NCBI RefSeq assembly: GCF_003337415.1
Contig: NZ_QPJT01000004.1
Coordinates: forward strand, 1 to 64,000
DNA: 64,000 bases
Reading direction: 5' to 3'
Source of the DNA: Anaerobacterium chartisolvens
GTDB taxonomy: Bacteria; Bacillota; Clostridia; Acetivibrionales; DSM-27016
This document shows, piece by piece, positions 17,601 through 26,114 of this stretch (position 1 is its first letter; the number at the start of each line of letters is the position of its first letter). A program made the translations under genes and the position numbers. The notes beneath the pieces are model-generated. The model was not told where the DNA came from. It worked only from the letters and a program-made list of their open reading frames with translations, and ran no database searches.

Positions 17601-18865
17601 TCTGTAACAGATTCTCCCTTTATCTGAATTTCTCCAATCATGCCCTCATCAAGCGTTCTGCCGCTGTCATCCGCTATCCTCACGTTTATATTCTGTATAG
17701 GGCCTCCCTCTTGGACAAACTCAATTTTATCAGCGTCATTGTCATCCTCGACAGGGACGGCAATATTTTCATTAATCATTTTTGTTCTGGAAATGCTATG
17801 AACCTTGGGCAGCTCTCCCACAATTGATATGCATACGGCAACAGTCGCCTCCGCCATTCCATATCCGGGGAGCATCATGTTTTTCCTGAAACCGCATTTA
17901 GAAAATTTTTCTGCGAAAGTATTATTTACTGCCGTAGATATAGGCTCCGCACCGTTTAGCACAAATCTGAGTGAGGACAAATCCAAAGAAGACAGCTTCT
18001 CATCGGGTATTTTTTCCGTCATCCACGCATAACCGAAATTAGGGGATGCAAACCATGTACCTTTGTGCTCGGTCAGCTTCTTCAAAAACATATACGGCGA
18101 ACGCACAAAGGTAAAGGGTGAGAACTTCATTATGTTACAGCCGTTGACTATAGGAGTCATATGCTGTGCAAACAGCCCCATGTCATGGGTATGTGGCAGC
18201 CAGGTAAAGGCTATGTCATTTTCTGTAGCCTCAAACCTGTTGCTGAGAGCAATTATGTTTGTAAGTATATTTCTGTTTGTGAGCTTGACTCCTTTAGGAA
18301 TGCCTGTGCTGCCTGAGGAAAACTGTAAAAACACCAGATCCTCCGGCTTTGTCGGAAATATTTCCTCCATGTCGCCGCAAACCAATTCATCGGTGGAAAT
18401 AACCTTGAGCTCCCCGTATTCCTCACAGCCTTGAAGCAATTTATAATGCTTGTGGTTTTGCTTTTCAATAATTATTACGGGTCTGTCAAGAATTTCCCAT
18501 ACCCTGGTTAATTTCAGCAGCCCCGTCGAGCCCGGCTCCCATGATGCCGGCTGGGTAACAGGCGCCGCTATAATTCCCCCTAAAATACACGCCCAAAACA
18601 CGTTATAAAATTCCTTAGAGTTATCAATCTCCAATATCAGCTTGTCCCCCGGCCTTATACCATTTTCATAAAGCCTTTTAAGGCATTTGCGCGCATTGTC
18701 CACAAGCTCCTGATAGCATACAAGCTCCTCTCTGCCAGCTGCGTCTATGTATCTTATGCCCTTATGGGGATATTTTTGCGCTATATACACAATCATTTCC
18801 GCCAGAGTATTGTACTCCTTTGGATAAATAAGCGATTTACCGTTTAAAACAGCCTTTCTAGCCAT
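14603..18865 (-). CDS. Starter PKS: fatty acyl-AMP ligase - ACP - KS - degenerate AT
   Basis: The 1420-residue protein has an ATG preceded by AAGGAGG. Residues 1-590 are a fatty acyl-AMP ligase (FLQFSSGSTGIPKGV near 186, LPGYGMAEATVAV, GWLRTGDLGF) that activates a free fatty acid. An ACP follows with Ser628 (KLGGNSVKAYQ). The ketosynthase spans about 692-1105 with Cys854 (DTACSSFSAA), EVHGTGT and KTNIGH, all intact. The last 300 residues keep the KS-AT linker and the PPYPFEKKSFWID post-AT linker, but the AT between them has GMGSGQ where GHSLGE belongs (Gly1281 replaces the nucleophile) and no GQGSQ motif. This AT is dead and needs an external partner. FAAL-ACP-KS is the start of MycA/ItuA-type synthases. 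Confidence 0.92.
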   Translation of the reverse strand: MARKAVLNGKSLIYPKEYNTLAEMIVYIAQKYPHKGIRYIDAAGREELVCYQELVDNARKCLKRLYENGIRPGDKLILEIDNSKEFYNVFWACILGGIIAAPVTQPASWEPGSTGLLKLTRVWEILDRPVIIIEKQNHKHYKLLQGCEEYGELKVISTDELVCGDMEEIFPTKPEDLVFLQFSSGSTGIPKGVKLTNRNILTNIIALSNRFEATENDIAFTWLPHTHDMGLFAQHMTPIVNGCNIMKFSPFTFVRSPYMFLKKLTEHKGTWFASPNFGYAWMTEKIPDEKLSSLDLSSLRFVLNGAEPISTAVNNTFAEKFSKCGFRKNMMLPGYGMAEATVAVCISIVGELPKVHSISRTKMINENIAVPVEDDNDADKIEFVQEGGPIQNINVRIADDSGRTLDEGMIGEIQIKGESVTEGYYNCDDITSRMYVDGWLRTGDLGFIADNSLVVSGRIKDIIFIRGQNYFAHDLEEIIYELGTIPRGNIAVAGLFSGKTRQEELLVFIKYKLDIEKFLPLRQSIVDKLNETLGVQVTHVIPIKLIPKTTSGKVQRFQLCNYYESGVYDTLLNEIQAGIDKCGEGERIVSLPQNELEIFLHKSWSELLNIPPQRISIDDSFSKLGGNSVKAYQLLDAIEKHLKREIGPEVLVLCKTIREISEYLQSRADCGGKKTSDLRPENSSEDNRAIAVTGIAVRLPGAKNHRIFWDNLYNGRDSIAKVSARRKQLCGGTQWDEWMGELEDIDMFDNDFFEMSPEEAMVTDPQQRLALEASYEALEDAGAVPGMEEERNVGVYAGISSNTYLNLLIKHIEKNGIDKVHHNAMVGNMPNIIAAAISHKYNFTGPAMAIDTACSSFSAAVCHAASALTNNSISGAVVAGANILADPSIHVLARNAGIISSTKYSKVFDKDADGSVLGEGVVVVYLEPLDTAVRDSKNIYGVIRGAAVNNDGYSLGIMAPNPQGQFKVIEDAYMNAGVSPDEIGYIEVHGTGTAIGDPIEINALSKLFSKHGKDTPRHIGIGSVKTNIGHLLPAAGGAGLVKVLLCLKNKKLVPTLHTENVNSALQLEKTPLYIVKEAGDWPARESGTRKAGISSFGLGGTNTHIVLEEWREEPAAASGSKLQILTMSAKSEGALESIISQTEDMLKNTPDMDINNLCFTRNRYRRHYGYRAACIVSSGGSTGSLSAVSKGSFLKNRPARVCIIIGDIKECITKNVAAYGGEQGRVPEQNLPELYDSVNRHNIMALEGYDGKELSFFAYWYWLAREIKHAGADILNISGMGSGQIAADVLNNEIDWAAALEEYFAGGNTGKKESRGDNENQALGQSLKKADIVLGLCIAEDDCTKMLPEGLGDKLKILVAQPAEGGCFDSGLLSVIRDLYAAGADFDWKSIHPDGSGRVVSLPPYPFEKKSFWIDQLRGE

Positions 18866-18899
18866 TTCTTACGCCTCCTTGCAATTCCTCTTATGGTGC

Positions 18900-19667
18900 T
18901 TAAAAGCCTCTCTGCTTCAGCCACTTGTTCATTTCATTTTCACGTTCTCTTAAATCTTCCTTTTCACTGTTGTATTTGCCAAGCATGTATTCCGTCTCTA
19001 TTTTTCCGTCGGCTAAGTAAATCACTCTCTCAGCTCTTGCCGCTACCTTTGAATCATGTGTGACAACCAGCAGCGTGGTTCCGTTTTGATTTATATCATT
19101 TAAAATTTTCATTACCTCCAGTGCCGCACCTGAGTTTAGGGCTCCTGTAGGCTCGTCTCCGAAAATGATTCCGGGGCTGTTGATAAGTGCCCTGCATATG
19201 CCGGCGCGCTGCAATTGCCCGCCTGAAACCTTTGTAATATCATGCCCGCCGATTGCTTCTATGCCTATCCTTTGCATCAGCTCCTCCGCATCCCTTATTA
19301 CCTCCGCCCGGGTCTTTTTACCGGCTTTAATTCCGGGAAGCATTATATTCTCTTTTATAGATAGTGTCTTTAAGAGATGAGAATGCTGAAAGATAAATCC
19401 CATTTTGTTAAGCCTTATTTTACTTATTTTGTCGTCGGACAAGCTGGAAATATCCTCTCCGTCAAACAGCACCTGTCCACGGGTCAGCCTGTCCATTCCG
19501 CTGATATTGTACAGAAGAGTTGATTTTCCCGAGCCCGACTGACCCATTATAACAACAAATTCTCCTTGCCCTATCTGGAGATTTATCCCCCTTAACACTG
19601 CCGCTTCGTCTTCCTTCTCTTTCCCGAAGCTCTTATATAAAGCCTTTGCCTCCAAAACAATTTTCAT
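18900..19667 (-). CDS. ABC transporter ATP-binding protein (MacB/LolD type)
   Basis: The 255-residue ATPase has Walker A GQSGSGKST, the signature VSGGQLQRAGICRALINSP, Walker B GIIFGDEPTGAL and the H-loop VVTHDSK. The 'DEPTGAL' and 'QLQR' context is typical of the MacB/LolD/SalX family, which pairs with FtsX-fold permeases such as the adjacent gene at 19911. Together they probably export the cluster product or protect the producer from it. MacB systems act by mechanotransmission rather than by moving substrate through the membrane. Confidence 0.92.
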   Translation of the reverse strand: MKIVLEAKALYKSFGKEKEDEAAVLRGINLQIGQGEFVVIMGQSGSGKSTLLYNISGMDRLTRGQVLFDGEDISSLSDDKISKIRLNKMGFIFQHSHLLKTLSIKENIMLPGIKAGKKTRAEVIRDAEELMQRIGIEAIGGHDITKVSGGQLQRAGICRALINSPGIIFGDEPTGALNSGAALEVMKILNDINQNGTTLLVVTHDSKVAARAERVIYLADGKIETEYMLGKYNSEKEDLRERENEMNKWLKQRGF

Positions 19668-19715
19668 GGCGTCACGTACCCCCTATAATTTATAAAGCCA
19701 GCTTCTATATATTTA

Positions 19716-19900
19716 GCAATAAAGATTTTACATGGAGGATATAATTTGATGAAAGAAATTTTTTTGACCCGTAAGGAATACATCTAAGAAAAGCGCCTGA
19801 TGACATACCCGTGAGACATTTCCCAGCAAGGCGTCTTTTCGTTGCTATTAAAAATTTCTGTAAGCAATTATATCCTCTATGTTTGTAAAATCTTTATTGC
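19716..19900. repeat. Hairpin element, copy 2 (conserved core, different self-complementary arms)
   Basis: It lies between the ATPase and permease genes. Outer arms GCAATAAAGATTTTACA (19716-19732) and its exact complement (19884-19900) pair over 17 bases, and GAGGATATAATT (19735-19746) pairs with 19866-19877. The core GACCCGTAAGGAATACATCT (19766-19785) is identical to copy 1. Outer arm sequences differ from copy 1 yet stay self-complementary. Confidence 0.75.
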
Positions 19901-19910
19901 ATCCTATATA

Positions 19911-22277
19911 TCACTCATTAATAAGACGGATTATGTTATAATTTTTAAAAACAGCCGAGCAATACCATGTCATCGATACAACAATTATCAGAATAATAAG
20001 CGGACAAAATAAATACGCTTCAACGGGATTAATTACAAATGATATTTTTGAAATTCCTATCCCCACAATTCCTATAATACCGCTTACTATGCCTTCACCG
20101 AGAGTATTTGCAAACAATGTTCCGACAAGGATGCCTATAAGGGACACCAGGCATGTCTTTATAAGGTATTGCTTTCTTATATCCAATACTGTGAAGCCTA
20201 TTGCCTTGGATATGGCAATGTGAGAATATTCCTTTACAATCTGCAGCTTTAAGTACAGTATTATAAACAACGCCACAAAGCATGCCACCATAGCCGCAAC
20301 CGCAAGCACCGCCTTGCTAAGCTGTCTGGTCACGCCGCCCACCGTCTGTCTTGCAAATTCCTCCATATCCATTACCTCAACGTCTACCCCCATGGCTTCG
20401 TGGTATTGGTCTACCTTCTGACCGGCATTCACGCCATCCTTTAAATTTACGCTGAAGGAATATTCCTTCACAGCCTTTTTATCATAATCTCCTGTCATTT
20501 TAGCGGTATAGCCCCCGCTTGTAACATCCTGATAAATGCCCGAAACAATTACTTCCGTTTGCTGCCCGCCCATCCTCATTTTCAGGGTTTTGCCCGCGCT
20601 TGCCCCAAGCTCGTTTGCATTCATTACCGAAATTGCGATTTCATTTTCATTCACAGGCATGTTCCCTGAGATATAACGCAGTTCCTCATTTGCTTTATCG
20701 CTGCAGTCAACGTTTATATTTATCCACTCTCCGTCCTTATTGACCGCTTCGTACACAGTGCGGGCCTCTATTGAATAATTCGCTACATCGGCGTCCCCGG
20801 AGAGAATCTCCACCGTTTTGTCATATTTATCCGTAAGGCTTTCGGCTGTGGATACTGAAATAACTATATCGCTTATCGATTTCCCCATGTAATTAATGAA
20901 CTGCGGTGATTTAAATGTGTTAAGCAGGTTCATGGGAACAACCATGATGCTTGTTGTAACAAGCATTATAAAAAACAGCATAAAATATATTTTGCCTTTT
21001 GCCATAATATCCCTTACACCCATGAATAAATTGACAGGCAGGCGTTTAACCCTTTGAAGCCCCAAACACCTTACAGCCCGGGAGATTTTAATTTTGTCAT
21101 TGCCTTCGCTGCTTATAAGTGCTTCCACAACGGAAATCCTTTTTATCTTTTTCATAATTCTTTTGCTGAAATGCATTTCAAGCATATAGACGATACATAC
21201 CGCAAAAATCGGTATAATCACGGTGGCAGCACCCGTCTGGGGTGAACCGAAGGTTTTAGTTATGTTTGATAGGAACAGCCTGTTTGCAAATATGGATATG
21301 ACATACCCTATAATGCATCCCGCTATTGCCAGCGCTCTGTATTTTATCATGTAAAGCTTTCTTATATCGCGGAATGAAATACCTATCGCCCTCATAGTGC
21401 CTATTGACTTTATCTCCTCCTCCATTGCAGTCAAAATTGTAAACCTTAAGCACAGGCATACGATAAAAATAAGGAAAAAGCTTACCAGAATAATTACCAC
21501 CACCATCATAATATCCGGCAGACCGCTTACCAGCCTGATAGCGGTATAAGTAATGGCAGGCCCGTTTGCAGGAAGTCCGGCATTTTCATAGGCAGTCTGG
21601 AATTTCATCTCCTGAGACAGGTCTTTAAGATAGAATTCTATCAGGTGCTCAATCTTCCCGGTATTTTCCTTCAAAATTTCATGTTCCCTCTCATTCACCA
21701 AAAACCGAGTGGATGAACACATGGTGGAATTCATCTGCGAATCACGGACATAGCTTGTTACTGTAAAGCTCATGGAAAAATCCCCGTCCTTGATTGTTAT
21801 GGTGTCTCCAATGTCTATATCGTAGCTGTCCAGCAGTATGATCGGCACCCCGATTTCCCCTTTTGAAGGATAAATGGGCTTATTGTCCATATTGAGCAAA
21901 AGATCATATTTCTCGCTTTGCTTTATAAAGCCAAGATCTAAAAGGGAGTTTATCATTGAAAAGCTTGTTCCGTCAGGCTTTTTTATCCATATATTCCCAC
22001 CGTAGACATTGAGCATTTCTATATCCTGCCAGTCCTCCACATAGTCTATGCCCTCGGCAAAATCATTTATTTGCCCAAGTTCCGCATCTCCCATATGCAT
22101 CTGCATGAAGTGAGGCGGCCGAGCTATTTTATACATGGTATCAATTGACTCAAATACCTGTATGACTATCATCGTTCCTATGGACATCAACGCCGCGGAT
22201 AAAACAATAAACAGCAGCAGAGTAATGTTAATCGCTTTATTCCTCAGCAAATCCTTTTTTACCATTGATAAATTCAT
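19911..22277 (-). CDS. FtsX-domain ABC transporter permease
   Basis: The 788-residue permease has an N-terminal membrane segment (about residues 15-40), a large extracytoplasmic domain, and three segments around 255-370 with the FtsX phrase IKSIGTMRAIGISFRDIRKLYM. A second membrane/extracytoplasmic unit ends with three segments at 660-780 (ISKAIGFTVLDIRKQYLIK). This two-FtsX arrangement is that of BceB/YtrF-like or lantibiotic and lipopeptide transporters in Firmicutes. It is the partner of the ATPase at 18900, from which it is separated by the hairpin element. Export of, or self-resistance to, the cluster product is the likely role. Confidence 0.88.
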   Translation of the reverse strand: MNLSMVKKDLLRNKAINITLLLFIVLSAALMSIGTMIVIQVFESIDTMYKIARPPHFMQMHMGDAELGQINDFAEGIDYVEDWQDIEMLNVYGGNIWIKKPDGTSFSMINSLLDLGFIKQSEKYDLLLNMDNKPIYPSKGEIGVPIILLDSYDIDIGDTITIKDGDFSMSFTVTSYVRDSQMNSTMCSSTRFLVNEREHEILKENTGKIEHLIEFYLKDLSQEMKFQTAYENAGLPANGPAITYTAIRLVSGLPDIMMVVVIILVSFFLIFIVCLCLRFTILTAMEEEIKSIGTMRAIGISFRDIRKLYMIKYRALAIAGCIIGYVISIFANRLFLSNITKTFGSPQTGAATVIIPIFAVCIVYMLEMHFSKRIMKKIKRISVVEALISSEGNDKIKISRAVRCLGLQRVKRLPVNLFMGVRDIMAKGKIYFMLFFIMLVTTSIMVVPMNLLNTFKSPQFINYMGKSISDIVISVSTAESLTDKYDKTVEILSGDADVANYSIEARTVYEAVNKDGEWININVDCSDKANEELRYISGNMPVNENEIAISVMNANELGASAGKTLKMRMGGQQTEVIVSGIYQDVTSGGYTAKMTGDYDKKAVKEYSFSVNLKDGVNAGQKVDQYHEAMGVDVEVMDMEEFARQTVGGVTRQLSKAVLAVAAMVACFVALFIILYLKLQIVKEYSHIAISKAIGFTVLDIRKQYLIKTCLVSLIGILVGTLFANTLGEGIVSGIIGIVGIGISKISFVINPVEAYLFCPLIILIIVVSMTWYCSAVFKNYNIIRLINE

Positions 22278-22359
22278 GCTTTAATCCTCCTAAGCGTTTC
22301 TGCCGACAAAAAACACCTTACAATATTATCACAAACATATAATATTCTCCATATAATCG

Positions 22360-23664
22360 TTAACATTTCTGCACATTTTCCGTATAATTCTTCATATGGT
22401 TTTCCAAATTCCTTAAAGGCTTTGCCTTTCTCACCAATACCGCAGTTGCCACTACCGACAGTCCTGCGATTATCAGCATGAAGCCTATGCCCCTTCCCTT
22501 GCCTGTGCCTGTGAACAGCCCGATACTCTGTGCCAGAAGTCCCCCGTTCATTAATAACGGTCCGAACACATAGTCGGCCAGCACGCCCGAAACGGCATAT
22601 GCCACAAGGTAGCCGGCCTGCGACAGGACGCTTATAAAGCCCCATGCCCTCCCCTGCAGCTCATTCGGTATCTTAAGCCTTGCCAGAGTATCGGCGCAGG
22701 CGGTTGCAAAGGGCAGACCCAAAAAGAACATCAGCCCTGTGCCGATAATTACGTAAATATTTGTCGTAAGCCCCATACCCGCCATAAACAGGCCGATTAC
22801 TATAAGGGAATTTGATAAAATATTTACATAGTTTTTCTTAATGCCTAAGACACTTATAATAACACTGCCGATTAAAATGCCTACCGCACTGACCGACTGA
22901 ATAATTCCCAATGTCTTAGAATCTGAAAAGGAGAGAATCATAGGAGCCAGCAGAGTCTGTAAAAACCCCACATAGAAGCATACCAGTGCCATCAAGCCAA
23001 CTAAAACCCTTATTCCCATATCTCCCGTCACGGCATTCCACCCTTCCCTCAACGCCTTAACGGGATGAAAGCCGTCATAGGCAGCCTTCACAGCAGACCT
23101 CACTGTCCGCATTCCTTTTCTCACTAATAAAATTGTAAACACAGTAACAAATAACGTAGCTATATCGATCAGCAATATCAGCCTTACATCCGCAAACACC
23201 AGAATAAACCCGGCAGCGGCGGGAGAAATCAGAAACTTGGCGGAGGATGCAAGCTGTACTAAGCCGCTTGCCTTTGCAAATTCATCCTCTGTCAGAAGAT
23301 CCGTAACAGTGGCTTTATAGGCAGGCCCAAGCAGTGAAACAAATGTTGCGCTGACGGTAACACCTATATAAATTTGCCATATCTCAACGCTGCCCGTTTG
23401 CATACATATAAGTATATAAAGAAGGCCCAATGCAGAAAAAAGGTCACCGCATATCATCATCAGCCTTCTGTCAAACCTGTCCGCTAAAACACCCCCGATA
23501 GGGTTTAACAGCACGGTGGGCAAAAAAGCAAAAAGCGTAAACAGAGATACCGCAGTCGCACTTTCAGTCATTTTATATATATAAACACCAAGAGCAAAAT
23601 TGCTCATACCGCTGCCGATACTGGAAACCAGCTCCCCGACCCATAGCATCAAAAACTTTTTCAT
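22360..23664 (-). CDS. MFS exporter (macrolide-efflux/EntS-like)
   Basis: The 434-residue protein has about 12 membrane segments. The N-terminal MKKFLMLWVGELVSSIGSGM and the loop GGVLADRFDRRLMMICGD are characteristic of the MFS_3 group, which includes MefA macrolide efflux and EntS siderophore exporters. These are proton-driven exporters. In this cluster it is a second export system beside the ABC transporter. The gap to the preceding gene holds an inverted-repeat element (23708-23830). Confidence 0.88.
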   Translation of the reverse strand: MKKFLMLWVGELVSSIGSGMSNFALGVYIYKMTESATAVSLFTLFAFLPTVLLNPIGGVLADRFDRRLMMICGDLFSALGLLYILICMQTGSVEIWQIYIGVTVSATFVSLLGPAYKATVTDLLTEDEFAKASGLVQLASSAKFLISPAAAGFILVFADVRLILLIDIATLFVTVFTILLVRKGMRTVRSAVKAAYDGFHPVKALREGWNAVTGDMGIRVLVGLMALVCFYVGFLQTLLAPMILSFSDSKTLGIIQSVSAVGILIGSVIISVLGIKKNYVNILSNSLIVIGLFMAGMGLTTNIYVIIGTGLMFFLGLPFATACADTLARLKIPNELQGRAWGFISVLSQAGYLVAYAVSGVLADYVFGPLLMNGGLLAQSIGLFTGTGKGRGIGFMLIIAGLSVVATAVLVRKAKPLRNLENHMKNYTENVQKC

Positions 23665-23707
23665 TCATTAACCTCTCCACATAATATCCTGTTTAAAATC
23701 TATCACT

Positions 23708-23830
23708 GTAGGGGCAGACCTATGTGTCTGCCCTGATGTTTGCCCTGATGTTTGCCCTGATGTTTGCCCTGATGTCTGCATGTTTCGTGTCTTTGGGTAA
23801 TTCAGGGCAGACACGCAGGTCTGCCCCTAC
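23708..23830. repeat. Inverted-repeat element with internal 12-base tandem repeats
   Basis: Two 28-base arms (23708-23735 and 23803-23830) are inverted copies with two mismatches. Each arm is itself a palindrome of the form GGGCAGAC...GTCTGCCC. Between them are three perfect copies of GATGTTTGCCCT (23735-23770) and a degenerate copy. A T-run (23832-23838) follows on the right. No ORF. It looks like a small non-autonomous repeat or a strong structured RNA between cluster genes. Confidence 0.75.
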
Positions 23831-23911
23831 GATTTTTTTCTCTTAATCTGGTTTTCTTTCTTGCACCTTCCAATACGGGTTTTATTTCTTCAAACTGTTC
23901 TCCCCCAATCC

Positions 23912-24382
23912 TCAGCCCCATACTCCCGGCACCTGAAGCAATAAAATGGTTATAACCACATGATAAATAACATCCAGAATAATGTTGGCAATTTCCGTCT
24001 TGGACTTAACCTCACTTTTAATTACCTCTGCCGTATGCGTCCACAGCCCACTGATTCCATACATATACAATGTTACCAGTGTTCCGATCCAAAACGGCCC
24101 TCTCAGCCATATGGATAAAATACCCATTACCCCGACACCCAATTGTGAAAAACCGTACTTCACCTGAAACGGTCCTCCCGGCCAGCCAAGGGACTTAGCC
24201 GTGCTATCTGCCTTTATAACATTAATATAAAAGCCAAGCACACCCAGCAAGCCGTGAGTAACCGCAAACTGATGCAGCACAATCACCTCGCAGATCACGC
24301 TTACACCCCCGCCAAACCCAATTATTAATAAATGCACAAGCGCAGAAAGCAAGCCCGCGCCAATCAATACTAAAATCCACAT
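23912..24382 (-). CDS. Four-helix membrane protein (DUF6790-like)
   Basis: The 156-residue protein has about four hydrophobic segments (residues 2-28, 40-52, 80-110 and 133-152). It carries GWPGGPFQVKYGFSQLGVGVMG and WTHTAEVIKS, phrases I associate, without certainty, with a DoxX/DUF6790-like group of small membrane proteins. It is co-directional with, and sandwiched between, the thioesterase and the MFS exporter, so it is part of the cluster operon. Role unknown; candidates are self-protection or an accessory to export. Confidence 0.6.
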   Translation of the reverse strand: MWILVLIGAGLLSALVHLLIIGFGGGVSVICEVIVLHQFAVTHGLLGVLGFYINVIKADSTAKSLGWPGGPFQVKYGFSQLGVGVMGILSIWLRGPFWIGTLVTLYMYGISGLWTHTAEVIKSEVKSKTEIANIILDVIYHVVITILLLQVPGVWG

Positions 24383-24405
24383 AATAATCCTCCCGAAATA
24401 ATGTT

Positions 24406-25173
24406 TTAAATAAGTGTATCATCTAAAATAAATGCGCCATCAGATATTTTCTCTATGTACTCCGCAACCTCAGACGCTCTGCTGTCAATAAACAGGTGCT
24501 CTCCCTCTTTTATCGGCAGCACCGTTATCTTATCCTTTATATATGAAAGCCACTGTCCAAGCGTATCCGCAGGCTGAACGGAATCATTTTCCCCCCAAAC
24601 CAAAAAGGTTGGTATATCAATTGCAGTATCGGGCTCCTTAACGGCGGCGGATTCCAGTATTTTATAATCCGCACGGAATACCGGCAGAAAAAACTCCAGC
24701 AGCCCTGTTTCCTGTATTACTTCTTTGGATATAGCTCCATACGCAGCCAATTTTTCCAGCAGCTCACTATCGGGCAGCAGAGAATTTTTTTCATGCCTCA
24801 TTGAGCGGGGAACGGCACATGCCGACAGCACCAACGCCTTAAGCCCCCCAGCTATGTCCCGGTTCTCCATTATCTTCTGCGTCAGATAGTAGGCGATTAC
24901 ACCTCCCATGCTATGCCCGAACAGAATGCATCCGGGAGTGATTATTTTTATAATCTCCTTGTAATACATATCCGTTAAAACGTCTATGTCCTCTACCGGT
25001 TCAAGCTTTGAGCTGCCATGTCCCGGAGGGTTTGCCACCCATACGTTCATATGTCCTCCCAGCTTATCAATCAAGCCGTTAAAGGCCGAAGCTGAACCGC
25101 CCAGATATGGAAAAAAGATAACCTGCCTGCCCTCCTCTCCTTTTCTCACTTCACTAAACAACGAAATATTCAT
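24406..25173 (-). CDS. Type II (external) thioesterase, GrsT family
   Basis: The 255-residue alpha/beta hydrolase has IFFPYLGGSASAFNGL near the start, VANPPGHGSS, the nucleophile Ser88 in LFGHSMGGVIAYYL, the acid in VWGENDSVQP and the histidine in GEHLFID. Type II thioesterases remove wrongly loaded or stalled acyl groups from carrier domains of NRPS and PKS. No thioesterase domain is fused to the megasynthase, so this is the only thioesterase visible in the cluster. It might also contribute to product release, though that is not its usual job. Confidence 0.92.
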   Translation of the reverse strand: MNISLFSEVRKGEEGRQVIFFPYLGGSASAFNGLIDKLGGHMNVWVANPPGHGSSKLEPVEDIDVLTDMYYKEIIKIITPGCILFGHSMGGVIAYYLTQKIMENRDIAGGLKALVLSACAVPRSMRHEKNSLLPDSELLEKLAAYGAISKEVIQETGLLEFFLPVFRADYKILESAAVKEPDTAIDIPTFLVWGENDSVQPADTLGQWLSYIKDKITVLPIKEGEHLFIDSRASEVAEYIEKISDGAFILDDTLI

Positions 25174-25179
25174 AATAAA

Positions 25180-26076
25180 TTACGCCCCTACTATGGAATT
25201 TTTATTTTTTGGATAACTTCTGTTTTCTATAAAATCGGGAAACACTTGCAATATTTCTTCCACCGGTTTATTTGCGTTACGGCTTTTAAATACAAAATGC
25301 AGTATGGCAAACAATACGCAGTATAAAAGAATCTCAACAATCTGCACGCTTATATTAAACTCGTACAAGCCAAGCTTTCCGCCTGCGCCCGCCACCCACA
25401 TTGCCAGCATATAAAACAATACATTCCCCCCAACATCATTCAAAATATAGCTGATGCATACGCTGAATATAATATGCTGCACGACATATAACAGGCAGGT
25501 TGCGATATCGGGAGCCGAAGGGAAGAATAAAAGCCCCAGCAGAAGTCCTGTCATAGCTCCGGCCTTTACATTATTTTTATACTTCCTCTGAAAATATGGA
25601 AGCACAAAGCCATAAAACCCTATTCCTATCCCAATCATGCCCGTTTCTCCCCAGAAATTGCTAAGGAAAACTACAAGCATCTCCATCGGCTGCATTGTAA
25701 TTTCCGGCACATAGAGATTAAATAAAATCAATATATACCGCACGCTCACCGAGCAAAGGGCTGTTACAGAAAGTATTATGGGAATCCACAGCAGGTCCTT
25801 TCTTCGTGGGATTAATGTGCGTAAGAAATTACCCAAGCCCCGTGGCCCGCCATAAATAAGATAGATAAGAAGGCACGGAATGGCAGGAGAATTCAATCCA
25901 ATCATTGCAAGCGGATTATTTCCGTCCAGCTCTCCGAAACGGGACACCATAAAATCACTGAATAAGACGTATGGCAGGATTATCAGCAGCCAGAGGATGC
26001 CAAAGGATATTGAGATAAAAAGCAGCAGATATTTTCTGTATATGTTTTTTTCTTTTTCCGTTTTTATCTTTACCAT
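25180..26076 (-). CDS. CPBP-fold membrane protein lacking protease residues
   Basis: I use the ATG at 26076 (298 residues) because GGGAGG lies 5 bases before it; the longer frame would run into the megasynthase end. It is a hydrophobic protein with about eight membrane segments. Its layout matches CPBP (CAAX protease and bacteriocin-processing) proteins: GFYGFVLPYFQRKY aligns with the usual GWRGFLLPxLQ. The catalytic EExxxR reads IG...Y, the second-motif histidine (WHLP) is replaced in LLFFPSAPD, and the third-motif histidine is missing (YMLAMWVAG). It should therefore have no peptidase activity. CPBP proteins in bacteriocin loci often give immunity; a binding or immunity role is the best guess. 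Confidence 0.65.
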   Translation of the reverse strand: MVKIKTEKEKNIYRKYLLLFISISFGILWLLIILPYVLFSDFMVSRFGELDGNNPLAMIGLNSPAIPCLLIYLIYGGPRGLGNFLRTLIPRRKDLLWIPIILSVTALCSVSVRYILILFNLYVPEITMQPMEMLVVFLSNFWGETGMIGIGIGFYGFVLPYFQRKYKNNVKAGAMTGLLLGLLFFPSAPDIATCLLYVVQHIIFSVCISYILNDVGGNVLFYMLAMWVAGAGGKLGLYEFNISVQIVEILLYCVLFAILHFVFKSRNANKPVEEILQVFPDFIENRSYPKNKNSIVGA

Positions 26077-26114
26077 AAATACCTCCCTTAAATTAATAGT
26101 ATTCTGTGCCGACC

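Noticed and set aside
22274-22645. ORF of 123 residues overlapping the MFS 3' end
   Set aside because: It overlaps the MFS coding frame, which has clear family features through to its stop.
23724-23782. CRISPR-like short repeats
   Set aside because: The units are 12 bases, directly adjacent, with no spacers.
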